Positions 1 through 10,431 of a stretch of 64,000 nt of DNA are shown in pieces. The notes below the pieces were generated by a model. The model had not been told where the DNA came from. It ran no database searches and saw only the letters and a program-made list of their open reading frames with translations. The position numbers and the translations under genes were made by a program. Position 1 is the first letter of the stretch, and each line of letters starts with the position of its first letter. Where the stretch lies: NCBI RefSeq assembly GCF_019649055.1, contig NW_026570255.1, forward strand, positions 62,001-126,000. The letters are read 5' to 3'. Origin of the DNA: Paramacrobiotus metropolitanus. Taxonomy: Eukaryota; Tardigrada; Eutardigrada; Parachela; Macrobiotidae.

Positions 1-1
1 A

Positions 2-568
2 CCCGGAATCCGCCTGCGAAACGTGGTGCTCCGCGGTTTCCAGTTCAGTGTGCAAGTGGACTGGTCCGCCAACGTGTCCGGATGTCCAGTACATCCGCCG
101 GATCCTCCCGGGTTCCCGCGGAATGGAATGCATCTGTATCGGCTGCAGGATTTGATTGCAGCGTGCAGTCGTCTCCCGTGTAATACCATTCTCATGTCAA
201 ACTGTATGGTTCGTTTGGTCTGCTGTAATTATGTTTCAGAATTGCGGCGCCGGCAGCTGACAGCCCGGATTCCGCAACTGCCCATACGTGGGGAATTCGG
301 CTGCTTTGTGTGGGACGCGTTGGAGGCGGCGGTGCCGATGGTGAGCGAATGGAAGCTGCAAGAGCTCTCGCGCTGGATGAAAGGCATTACGGATGGACGC
401 AAGAAATCGTTATGCGCCATGCTGTATGCCACACAATCCTGTGATCCGCGTCCGTCCTCGCATTATAACGGCAAGAAGTGGATGGTGGATGACCTGCAAG
501 ATTTACAGGTAGAGTATCTGTCGCCTGTCTGCCGGTATTTCCTTTTGCAGCTGCAGAAGACGTTTTGA
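2..568 (+). CDS. F-box family protein, 3' part (cut by window edge)
   Basis: This is the C-terminal part of a member of the local FMRP-like/F-box family; the frame is open to base 2, so the 5' part lies outside the window. It begins in the LRR-like segment (GIRLRNVVLRGFQF) and continues to the family's C-terminal box (QSCDPRPSSHYNGKKW) and a TGA. It is closest to the intact gene at 5580-7238, which gives a residue-by-residue match through the same region. Like that gene, it has no intron before the C-terminal box, although most other copies here do. No internal stop or frameshift is visible. The family would act as a substrate adaptor of SCF ubiquitin ligases if the F-box outside the window is intact; that is inference. 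Confidence 0.8.
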   Translation, partial: PGIRLRNVVLRGFQFSVQVDWSANVSGCPVHPPDPPGFPRNGMHLYRLQDLIAACSRLPCNTILMSNCMVRLVCCNYVSELRRRQLTARIPQLPIRGEFGCFVWDALEAAVPMVSEWKLQELSRWMKGITDGRKKSLCAMLYATQSCDPRPSSHYNGKKWMVDDLQDLQVEYLSPVCRYFLLQLQKTF

Positions 569-1140
569 TAGACTGATGATTTCGAAGCCAGCTGTGGATG
601 ACAGCTTGATAATGGTGCTTCAGGTATTTTATGGTTGATAGCTGATGCGCTTTCTCATTTTTTTCATGCAGTAATACCAAAATTGGACATCGGTCTGTTA
701 TTCGCCTGTTTTTGCTGGACAATATTTTAGGATCGTTTTTGCTGATTGTAACATCTTTCGTATGGAACTTCACGCTAAGTGGGTGAAAATGGTGCCAGAT
801 CCGGGACTGAAGTGGCAGGAGCATCGATAGCTGCTGAAATTGTAAGCTTCTGAATAGTTTTCATAGTGAAAACTTCGCTCGTGAATTTCTAAGCGTTAAC
901 TTAAGAAAGTGTACCGGGTGCAATGTAAAAGCTAAAACTTTTAGCTTTTACATAGCTGCTGATCGCACAATCTTTTAGCCTAGAAGAGTTTGCGATCCGC
1001 AGCTATTCTTCCAGCGCGCCACCTGGAAGAGGTGTAGGTGACCCAAATTTGAAACCGCATAATTTAAGTGGCTGAAATAAGAGAAATATCGAACTACTGA
1101 ATGGTTAGATGCAACTGGTGTCTTACAAGGTTATTTGTAT
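569..1140. other. no gene seen
   Basis: This is the 3' flank of the preceding F-box family gene. I see AT-rich non-coding sequence and no supported feature. Confidence 0.5.
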
Positions 1141-1340
1141 GCTGCAGCTACGGAACATACGAAGCCCTAAACGTAGACGATTCTGGCGATTTTGGCGGAA
1201 ACAAGACGTGAGGCACTTGGATGGAGTTGTCCCGGGGAATCTGCAGCTGACCATCCTGGTGCGGGATTATCCAGACGACGCTGAACTGGCGCCCATCCGC
1301 GCGCCCACTCCAATCGATTTCGTGTGTTATGACAAGGGGC
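1141..1340 (+). pseudogene. tyrosine-kinase C-lobe fragment (decayed)
   Basis: A short block is shared with 15750-15925 on the other strand. In one frame both read DGVVxGNLQLTILxRDYP. In a shifted frame the other copy reads as a tyrosine-kinase subdomain IX (EMWTFGV...GICS) followed by LTxLAR.YPG, the usual start of subdomain X. The kinase signal is therefore spread over two frames, as in a frame-broken fossil. Here stops and mismatches interrupt it further. Too short to assign a kinase subfamily, and the kinase identity itself is tentative. Confidence 0.35.
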
Positions 1341-2303
1341 TGCTACCACTGTGGTTGGTCCGAATGCGCCGATACTCGGATTTCTAAGCTGTCTTTCTTT
1401 TCCTCGGATTGCTGACAAGTCAACAAGTGTACAAGTATACAAGTACAGCAACTTTATGTGTTCTTGGTTGATTTTTTGCTTCCGAGTTAAAAAACTCTTT
1501 GGATTTACTCTTTTAATTTCGAATCTGACCTATTGGTGTTTCATACTGGGGTGTCTTTTGATGTTTCTCATTTTAGGTTGTATAATCACGTAATACATTG
1601 CATAACTGTGGAATTTTATAACGAAAATAGCTTGAAAATGGGTGAATTGATTCTGAAATTTTCAAGTACCCCAAGAAGAGCAAACTGTCCGGAATTTACG
1701 AAAAATAAGCAGCTGGATAATCGGATACGACAGTATCATATACCGGCCCACCTAAACATCTTTACGAGTCAAGAAGTACAGGTTGATTTAATTTGTTTCT
1801 CTTGATTTGGCTAATGTGCACTTAATTAGATGATGGCTAACAACGCCGGCAACGACTGCACGTGGTTAAAGCTTTTGTTTGGTGCGCTTGTATGAGTTGT
1901 ATGTACATGCGTGGACAGTCGCATGCCACTGATTGGCTGTCTCTTTCCATTGGGCGGATTAGAGTTAGTTTTGCCGGATAGATAACCGCGTATTCTTTAG
2001 GCCGAGTGAAAATTGGACAGTTCTACCATACGATCTGTATAAACATTTTAATTGTCAAAATTAATGAAGCAGTGTGCGCTGGGCAATACTAACGAGTTTC
2101 TATTAATACAGCCAAAACACGCTGCTGCTGTTCGCCGTTGTTTTCCTGTGCTTGGTTCACGTTTTCCCCATATATATTTACGACCGGCTGCGTTGTGTTT
2201 TAATTTTTGTACTCGTAAATCTAGAACTATTCTACTGTTATTTGGAATTTAGATCTGCATTGCAGTATTAACAGGCAGACCTTCGTGCCAAGACATCACC
2301 AGC
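1341..2303. other. no gene seen
   Basis: AT-rich sequence without a supported coding region, RNA gene or clear repeat. Confidence 0.5.
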
Positions 2304-2640
2304 ATGATCAGCAGACTGCAACATCCTAACAGCGTGGAGTTCTGGGCGACGACGGGATAGTGCGGCGCGGACTCGTGGTAGACGTGGCCGACCACGGATT
2401 ATTCGTCGATCTGCTCTGTCCTAATCGGCGCCGTGAGTACACTCCCTTCGAACGGCTCTTCCCGGCCCAGACCAACTCTTTGGAGCTTTTCGACACGCGT
2501 TACGAAGAGTTTTCCACTACTCCCGTGGAAGTCCTCGTGCCGGAGACAGCGCAGGGTCCCTGGGTGTGGCTCGCGGGTGAGGTACCGGCAGTTCCGTTCG
2601 TTGTACCGACAGACAAATATGTTTGCCAGGGATTTTCGTG
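2304..2640 (+). pseudogene. F-box family N-terminal fragment
   Basis: This is an isolated fragment of the family's N-terminal module. After an ATG at 2304 the frame reads HPNSVE and then loses register: one base is missing around 2337, so the typical NSVDVLGDDG becomes a shifted frame with a stop. In the shifted frame the match resumes (LVVDVADHGLFVDLLCPNRRREY) and runs through the second barrel-like segment (VEVLVPETAQGPWVWLAGE). The homology ends near 2600 and a TGA follows. The KH0-like segment, F-box and C-terminal box are absent. It is most like the 5580-7238 gene, of which it could be an abandoned 5' duplicate. Confidence 0.7.
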
Positions 2641-5579
2641 AATTAAAATCCGCACCCATGCACATGCTGTTGTTCGCCTTACAGTTTTCATTAGTCGGCA
2701 ATAGTTTATTAGTCATCCAATTACAATGCCTGCGAAAGTTAACATTGCGTAGAATTTTCTGATAAAGCTTCAATGTACCCAGTTCTTAGCTGAGACTATG
2801 CCTCGCATCGTTGCAATATCGATTTAATGATTCGACGGTAAACCTGCAGCCTGATGCAGTATTTGCCAATACACGCCTCGCTGGTTCGAAGTGTCTCTGC
2901 ATCGCAGCTGCGGAAGACTCTAAAGTAGCGTACGAGTTCAGTGCTCGTACTCCGCTGGCGCATCGTGGATAGATTGTTACCGATATCCGTACAAGTACCG
3001 TAACTCTACCACTGTTGCCGCTGCTGGTATACTACGTGATAAAAGTCGGTGTTGTGATCAGTTGCACCCGGTGAACGCTTATACACTGTATTACATTCTA
3101 ATTAGCGTTCCCGTAATAAGCACAGGAGAGAGTATCAAACGACCGGCGATGCTGCATAGCTTGAAGCAGCCACAAAGCGATTGATCCGGACTCCGGAGTG
3201 AGTAACGCCTTTTGTAAAATTCGAAAATGGCAATCGATTGCCCCAGTTCAGCTATACATGCTACTGGAGATATCACGCGGCTGAATAAAACGATCACAGA
3301 AACACTCAACGGTAAAGCATTTGACGTGACTCTCGTGAGCCATCAAATGCACTCCGAAATTATCGATCGACTGGCCCGCACGACTTTCATCGATTAAAAC
3401 TGTGGTACTTAGTAGCAGTTGCATTCGGCGTTGCTTTCGGCGTTGCTTCCAAGTGTCAACTCATCGGCCGCGGTTAGGATCCCGTCGCGCTTTCGATATG
3501 CTTGTGCCTTCATTATTGCCGTTTCCCCCTTCATTATTGCCGTTTTCTCCATTGCGTGCTGTGCATCTCAGCCGACAATTATTGTGACAATAATTGATCT
3601 TTAACTGGAAGCAATGATGATCGGCTGCAATTCACAGCATCGGTCACGGTATCGGCGAATACCGTCCAGCATTACGCTCGCAGCGACTGCCACAGCGCCA
3701 CGACTGGTGCGCCTTCTCTAGATACAGATTTTCGGGTAGCTAGCAATTATCTTTCGACTACCTACTCGATGCGTCGCCTGGAGTTCTGCATCAGCTACAA
3801 GCCTTACATGCCGCCAGAAGAAGGACAGCAAGGAAACAGCTGTCCGTCTTCAGCTAACATGTCAGTATTGTGGGTACACTAAGGTTTCCAAACATCTGGC
3901 TATATAGTTCGGCAACCCTTCTACATCTAAACCGGTCCAAGCGAGTAATGACAATCGTTATTGTGGCGTAGTGCAGTGGCACTGATGTCACGATAATGTT
4001 GTGTCCGCTGTGACCTCTATGCGGTGTGTTGTCCAGCACGGCAACTGCGGTTGCAGTGTGCCATTGTTGTCCTGATGACAACGATCAGTTGGTTGTTTGC
4101 GCCCTCAGTGGCGGTTCATAATATATGAAAGTTAAGTTTACTTTTTTTTGCACTTTATTTCCATGGCTCGATGACAATATCTAGGTCTATTTACGATTAA
4201 ACGAAAAAGTTTACTCAGCAAATGTTAAATTGGCGCAATCTCAGTATCCCTGTACAGTTGTTTCCCTGTTCATCCCGGCGCCGGCAGCACGGCGCCGTGT
4301 GCATCTTGCCTTTCGTGCGTTACAGCTCAATATCACTCGCATTCGTGTTCTTACTGATTAATGCTGTTGCGTTGTTGAAATTACCACCCACCCGCCCTAC
4401 AGGGCAAACGCTGACTGTTACTTTCTCTGACATGTTGCCGCAAGTTGTACGTATTCTGCTATGCGTATTGCACAGGTCTTTATAAATAAAAGGGGGGCGA
4501 AGGGACCGGGCACAGGCACCGGGCACAGGTCATGCCGGCACTTCTTCAAACCTCAGTTACCGCACGGGAAGTCTGCAATCTCACAGCCTACCGGGTTCCA
4601 GGATACGGAATTCGCATACAATTTAAATACGTATTGTGCCGCCACCTCAAGTCGTGACAGTTATTGACAACGGTTAATGCTGTTTTAAGAAGATTAATTT
4701 TCCCAGCTCCAGTAACTGACTCGGAACGCTCTCTCGCTTTCCTTTTCAATCTCCGGTGATGAAGTTGCCGCAAAGTGTACCGGCCACACCACGAACGAAG
4801 CGCCAAAACTGAGAGCTGAAATCAGAAATCTAGTAGCTAATTCCATGGAGTTACTGAAATTATGATTTCAGTAATTCCATGCAGTTCTCAGCTCTTCATT
4901 TGTAAACTTTTTAGCGGTGCAAAGCGTCTGTGTGATAGCGTTATGAGTGAAACAACTTAACCTTTTTTATTTAAACTTTGATACAGTTAAAGACTTAATA
5001 CCTTGTCGCACGTCTCGCACCTTTCTCTGAAATTTTTTTCTTTATTTGATGGAAATGCGTCGTTCGGCCTCTTTTCGGCAATTTCAGAGGGACAACTGAA
5101 GAGAAATTAAGCAGATGCGACTACAGAAAGGAAGGAACTACTCTTCGACGGAATTTTAGTGATTTGCAATTATTATCGACAATTATTTTCAGCCGGGTGT
5201 CTCTATGCCGTTATTGCAGACTTCAGGAGAAATCGTTATCGAGATTTGAATAATTTTAGCATTGACAATGTATCAGAGAACAATAAGACACAACAGTTAG
5301 AGCGCTCGATAATCGGAATTCACGTTCAATGCTAATCAGTAATCGGCAACTACATGGCAAATGAAAGGATCATTAACGTAAAAAACTGAACGCTACGAAA
5401 GGTATTACAATCTACAAAAAGGTTGCTAAAATATTGTCCAGAACACAACAGAAAAAAAACGAGAGCGAAGTCATAAGTTGCGTGAAGAAAAAAGAAAGCG
5501 CAACTCTCAACCCCAAAATCCCAGGGCGTCATTTAACAATCTGTCATCCACGAGCCATGGCTCCAAAATCGTCAGTCCT
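2641..5579. other. no gene seen; one imperfect palindrome
   Basis: Nearly 3 kb without a supported gene. An imperfect ~85-bp palindrome lies at 4811-4895 (inner arms GGAGTTACTGAAAT and ATTTCAGTAATTCC, outer arms AGAGCTGA and TCAGCTCT). Open frames here are short and show no recognisable motif. Confidence 0.5.
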
Positions 5580-7238
5580 TCAACACCTCTTCTGAACCTG
5601 CAAGAGAAAATACCGGCAGATACGCGACAGAGTCTCTACCTGTAATTCATGCAGCTCATCCACCACCCACTTCTTTCCATGGTAATGCGCCGACGGACGC
5701 GGATCAGAGGATTGTGTGCCATACAGCATCGCACATAACTTTTCCTTGTGTCCATTCGTAGTGCCTTTCATCCAGCGGGACAGCTCTTGCAGGAACCATT
5801 CGCTCGCTACCGGTGCCGCCGTCTCCAACGCGTCCCATACAACGCAGCCAAAATCCTGACGTACTGGCAATAGCGGAACCTTGGCTGTGAGCTGCACACG
5901 CCTATTTTCAAAAACATAATTACAGCAGACCAAACGAAGCTCGCAGTTTGACAAGAAAATGGTGTTACACGGGAGACGACTACATGCGGTGATGAAATCC
6001 TGCAGACGATACAGAGGCGTTCCATTTCGCGGGAACTCGGAAGGAAGAGGCGGATGCACCAGACATGCGGATACGTTGGCCGACCAATCCACTTGCAGGT
6101 TGAACTGGAAACCGCGGAGCACCACGTTTCGCAGGCGGATTCCGGGTCGCTGCTGAGCGACATAGCCGATCATCTTGCACAGCCGCATCATGCCTGTAAT
6201 GCGCTGGTCAGTGGTCACGCTTTTCTCGTGTACCAGTATCACGTGCTGCGCGCCAGGATGCAAGCGTTTGAACACGGTTGCCATGTCCACGAACCCTCGC
6301 CCCCATAAGTACTCAGCGACATCTCTGATCATGATACAAGCACACAGCGTCGGCGCGTCCATTATCGAGTTCCACGCTGCACAGACCCTGCGCAGCTCGG
6401 TCTGCTTCGCGGTTTCCAAGTACGAAAACACTTCCACCAGCAAATCCAACGGAAGCGATTCTATCTTTACGTTGTTTGTAGGATCCTCGCTTGGAACTTT
6501 CGATTTTCTGCTGCGCTCGCCATGAAGTTCCGCATCGACGGTCCAGAAAGCGCGCAACACATCTGACCGAGCCGAATCCCGATCCGCAGGTCCATAATGC
6601 CAGTCCGGCGGGCCGGAAAAATCCCGCCACGGAATGAAATCCAACCGGGCGTCAACGAAACTCACCACATTAATCGTAGAACGAAAGAGACGGTTGTTCA
6701 CTTCAAAATTCACTCGCTGAATGAGCGTCTCGGCATTCTCCGCTGACATGGAGCGAAATTGATCGTCCAGCTGCACGCTGTCCTTAACAAACATCCCGGG
6801 ACGAATCGGTTCGCGCGATCCTTTCCGGCGGATTCGATTCCCGGGGACGATCTCGGTGCACGGCGTTCCGCTGGGCGAACGGCGAACATGGACCACGGGG
6901 CCGATACTCTGCTCGTCCCGCGGCACACCGGTTCCAAAAACCACCGCTTCACACGGGAGCCAGATCCACGGACCCATCGGTGATTCTGGAACGAGGGCTT
7001 CAAAGGTTACAGTGGAAAGCTCGTTATAAACAGTGCGAGGCCGATTACCGTTTCCCTTCTTGTATGGTTTGTAAGGCGGGAAGAGCCTGTCGAATGGGAC
7101 GAATTCTCGGTGTCGAGTGGGACAGAGGAAATCGACGAAGAGCCCGTCGAACGCCAGGTCCACCACGCGTCCGCGCCGCATCATCCCATCGTCACCCAGG
7201 ACGTCCACACTGTTGCCGTAATGCAGTCTCTTGGACAT
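5580..7238 (-). CDS. FMRP-like/F-box family protein, intact, single exon
   Basis: An uninterrupted 552-codon frame. Residues ~9-55 form the first Agenet/Tudor-like unit (NSVDVLG...GLFVDFLCPTRHREF.PFDRLF). The second unit follows (FEALVPESPMGPWIWLPCE ... CTEIVPGNRIR), then a KH0-like stretch (AETLIQRVN ... VVSFVDARLDFIPW). The F-box is near 255-295 (SLPLDLLVEVFSYLE, LRRVCAAWNSI). An LRR-like part (PGIRLRNVVLRGFQF) and the C-terminal box (QSSDPRPSAHYHGKKW) follow. The start is the only ATG just before the conserved NSVDVLG. It lacks both introns that interrupt most other copies here, which suggests a retrocopy or intron loss. Predicted role: substrate adaptor of an SCF (SKP1-CUL1-F-box) ubiquitin ligase; substrate unknown. 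The F-box call is firm, the FMRP-type reading of the N-terminus is inference. Confidence 0.85.
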   Translation of the reverse strand: MSKRLHYGNSVDVLGDDGMMRRGRVVDLAFDGLFVDFLCPTRHREFVPFDRLFPPYKPYKKGNGNRPRTVYNELSTVTFEALVPESPMGPWIWLPCEAVVFGTGVPRDEQSIGPVVHVRRSPSGTPCTEIVPGNRIRRKGSREPIRPGMFVKDSVQLDDQFRSMSAENAETLIQRVNFEVNNRLFRSTINVVSFVDARLDFIPWRDFSGPPDWHYGPADRDSARSDVLRAFWTVDAELHGERSRKSKVPSEDPTNNVKIESLPLDLLVEVFSYLETAKQTELRRVCAAWNSIMDAPTLCACIMIRDVAEYLWGRGFVDMATVFKRLHPGAQHVILVHEKSVTTDQRITGMMRLCKMIGYVAQQRPGIRLRNVVLRGFQFNLQVDWSANVSACLVHPPLPSEFPRNGTPLYRLQDFITACSRLPCNTIFLSNCELRLVCCNYVFENRRVQLTAKVPLLPVRQDFGCVVWDALETAAPVASEWFLQELSRWMKGTTNGHKEKLCAMLYGTQSSDPRPSAHYHGKKWVVDELHELQVETLSRICRYFLLQVQKRC

Positions 7239-8656
7239 GGTTGAGAAGATCAGGAGTTCAAGTTTCCCGCCTGAAACAACAGTTCAGATGTGGAGTTCAG
7301 TAGACGTAGCCGAGTTGAGTGCTTAACTCGCGTAACGGAAGGTTAGTGGGCAATAAAACCGATCAAGGATAATTCATAAAATGGAGATAATATACTTCTG
7401 GAAAGGAAAATAATTAGCGAAGAAATTCCAAACCCTAAATCGATTCCTAATTTTCCATGCAGCAAACGATAAATAAAGCAAGTGAGCACAGCCGCTGCCG
7501 CGGCGCCAGCAGTCAGTGGAATGAATAGAGCAAGATGGCGTCCGGTTTAAAGGTCAACCAATCACTGGCCGTGTGGTCCGGTGTGGATGGCTCTGTGGAT
7601 AAATCGGCAGCTTTGTCGAAAGGAGGCCGGCGCTTCTCTAAGCGGCTAAATGACGGCCTTAACCTAATTTAGCGATGAATTGTTTTACTTCTTCTAGTAA
7701 GTATTTGCACTGCACTGGCCACATTGGCTTTAAACCAAACAGAAAATCGTGTGTTGAACTGTCTATAATATGTCTCGTTTTCTGTGTTGTAACAAGCAAT
7801 TGGGAAAAGGACGATTTAATCAAAAAGAGCCCATTCGCTTTGTGTGTCTGTGCAACGAAAATCTAGATACGCTGTGCTTTCGGAGAGTGTTACTGCTATG
7901 CCATACTCAAAAACTCCATATTCCTCGTGTGCTTCCGTGACTTTCATAACGTTTTCCTCCGGAAAACTGTTGAAAATAACGTCGGTGATGGCGCTGGTAG
8001 ATGGTTGAAATTGATGCCGAAAACACAGTACAGTGTACACAGCATTACTGTGTAATCGAAAGGCGAAAGGGTACAAGAAGTTCTAAATTATGGACTAAAA
8101 TTAGATTAATTTATAATATGCAAAGTCAGCGGTGACCAGATACACGATAATCAGTTGCCAGGATTTTCAAAATTCCTTATGTTCATGGCTCTCAGGGATG
8201 TCAGGACGAGGTTCTCGTATAGCAACAGGTTAGGCAGCGTTCTAGCGCTGTGTGTGTTTTGGCATTGTACGGAAGAACATTTTCAGGCGTGCTGTTTTTT
8301 TGACAAGTCCTAGAGTCCCATTCACAGCTGATATTAGCATATACACTCGATACTGATTATTCGTATTAGTGATCTATCGCAGTTTCTGTTGATTTTGTGG
8401 TTTCTCTTGCCTATATCCGCGTGTATCTGCTGCTGAACCGTTCGTTGGCGCACATTTCGGTTGTCCAATTGCTGCACTTTCTCGTGTCTTTTTTTACGAG
8501 TACAGCACGTTTCCCGTTTATTTGTAAACAATTGTAGAAAATCATTGAACAACAGTATACAGATTCAGGTCAGACAGCATTCCTATCACAACTCAAACGT
8601 TAACGAACGTACAGCGCTTCAGTGAAGAACTCCCATGCGGCTGCTTTAGTGGGTCT
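7239..8656. other. no gene confirmed
   Basis: Upstream flank of the preceding minus-strand gene. An 86-codon open frame on the minus strand (7816-8076) has no recognisable motif, signal peptide or supporting splice site, so I do not call it. Confidence 0.5.
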
Positions 8657-8958
8657 CTAGTCCTTATTCTTGCCCAAGTGCTTCTGCACCACGCCCTTGA
8701 CAACATTGGCCGCCGCGCCCACCTTCGCGCCATCGCCGGCACTGACACCGGGCGCCAGCGCTCCGATCACGGCTCCCACTACTCCGCCCTTTCCGGCATC
8801 GGTCAGAACATTGCGACGACTTCTCTCCAAGGAATACGCATCTACACGACACAGCACAAGGGTTAAACTAAATAATCGCAATACAACTATATTCAAATAC
8901 ACTTACTGGCTGACACGACGAGGAAGACGAGGAAAAAACATGCTACGCGTGCCGACAT
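8657..8958 (-). CDS. secreted glycine-rich peptide precursor, two exons
   Basis: Joining 8907-8958 to 8657-8841 across a 65-bp GTAAGT...TAG intron gives a 78-residue precursor in frame. Exon 1 encodes a textbook signal peptide (MSARVACFFLVFLVVSANA). A short propiece ends in the basic site RSRR (residues 24-27), a likely furin-type cleavage. The predicted mature peptide has 51 residues. It starts NVLTDAGKGG, has a run of small residues with regular glycines (GGVVGAVIGALAPG) and a lysine-rich end (KGVVQKHLGKNKD). It has no cysteine, so it is not a defensin-type peptide. The cationic, glycine-zipper-like make-up is compatible with a membrane-active antimicrobial peptide or a neuropeptide-like factor; neither is shown. 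I do not recognise a family. Confidence 0.75.
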
Positions 8959-10431
8959 TTTACAGACTGTTCAGGATTTTGCACGAGTAAAAAGTAAAGA
9001 AAAATTAATGTGTAATAATTATGATTAAGTAAAAAGCAGTTAGCTTCGCTTTTATACGCGCGTGTGATTGTTAAGCGGCAAAGAAATTTAGCCCCAAGCT
9101 GCATGATAGTGCGCAAGGTGTTATTCCGCTTAGTTTTTCGGTGTTGACGGAAATGTCCCATATAGTGAGTACGGTACTTAATTTAATCGGTTCTTTTGCA
9201 GCGACTGGTTTTGTCGAGCAGTTTAATTCGCCATGCGTTATGAGCATGCACCGTGGTTGCTGTGGCTGAATCACGTAGCGCCCGCGGCGCGGTAACAGCT
9301 CACTTTCTGCGGTTGTTTCCAGCGCAGCGGCGTTTAATTAAATCGCATATAAAATTAATTAAGAATATTGTATCGTGAAACTGGAAAACACCGCAAGAGG
9401 CTAATCTTCTCTGGCTGGCACCTAGAGAAAAAAATTGTGAATATTTATGAAGGGATGGTTGGGTGTTTCGGTCCTGCAAACCGAGCGAATATTATGATAC
9501 AGTTTCACTGCGATATTTTTTATATGTGAATGTACTGTATTACCGAATAAGGTAATAATCGTCTGGAGAAACCCTGGGCGAACGTTAAAATGTCTCTTTG
9601 CACAAAACTGTCGCGCAAACTTCTTAAACTTCGCGGCACCGTAGTGGGCGACCAAGTTAGGAATATTTTATCGAAAAATCCAAATACTATAATAAAGGAA
9701 CTGCAATGATTTTATACAGGTAGAATACATTAGCTGCACATTGGATAATTATTAGTTAACTCCTAAATTAACACAATTCAGAATAGCCACATTATGTACG
9801 TTCCTGCCGGGTTAGTACTATCGATATAGTCATATAGTTGTAAAACCGACATCTGTACCCGCAAATGTCATTACGATTTGTGATAAACCGTTATAATAAT
9901 CATTATGACTTGCACTGCACATGTACAATTACTACAGTATACAACGATACAGTCGCTGTAAGCAGCGGCAATGGTGCAGCCGGTACATGTACAGTATATG
10001 ACTGTATGTACCTAGAGCAGTACATGATGTACTTGCTCTATGTACATACCATTGTACTTGTACATAGTCCGCATGTGTGTGAGACATGGAAATGCCTTAT
10101 GCGTCAGTGCACAACGATACAACTTCCGCCTGTACCGACATCAGGCACACATCACGCAAACCTTGCATGATACTACATTAGGACATGTGAGTTCGGTACA
10201 TATTTGCATGCATTTTGCCTGATGAGACAATTTAATGCAGTTTGAAGCCATGTTTGTACTGAATACGTACAAATTCCAGCACAGTATCAGAGCTAACACA
10301 TTACAGCAGATACGTACTAACCTTAGATAAAAATACACGCAGACACCTGTACGGAGCTATCAGTATTCTTTTTTACAATTTCGACTGGAAGCGGCTTGTA
10401 TAAGACATCACGTTGCTCCACTATTTTGACC
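8959..10431. other. no gene seen; TGTACA-rich palindromic stretch
   Basis: No supported gene. Between about 9910 and 10080 the motif TGTACA/GTAC recurs many times, often as short palindromes, which looks like simple-sequence DNA with hairpin potential. Confidence 0.5.

Noticed and set aside
4222-4485. 87-codon plus-strand frame with a hydrophobic stretch
   Set aside because: No conserved motif, no splice support and no family resemblance; within chance for this composition.
8670-8990. 106-codon plus-strand frame opposite the secreted peptide gene
   Set aside because: It is antisense to the two-exon minus-strand gene, whose signal peptide and splice phase are far stronger.
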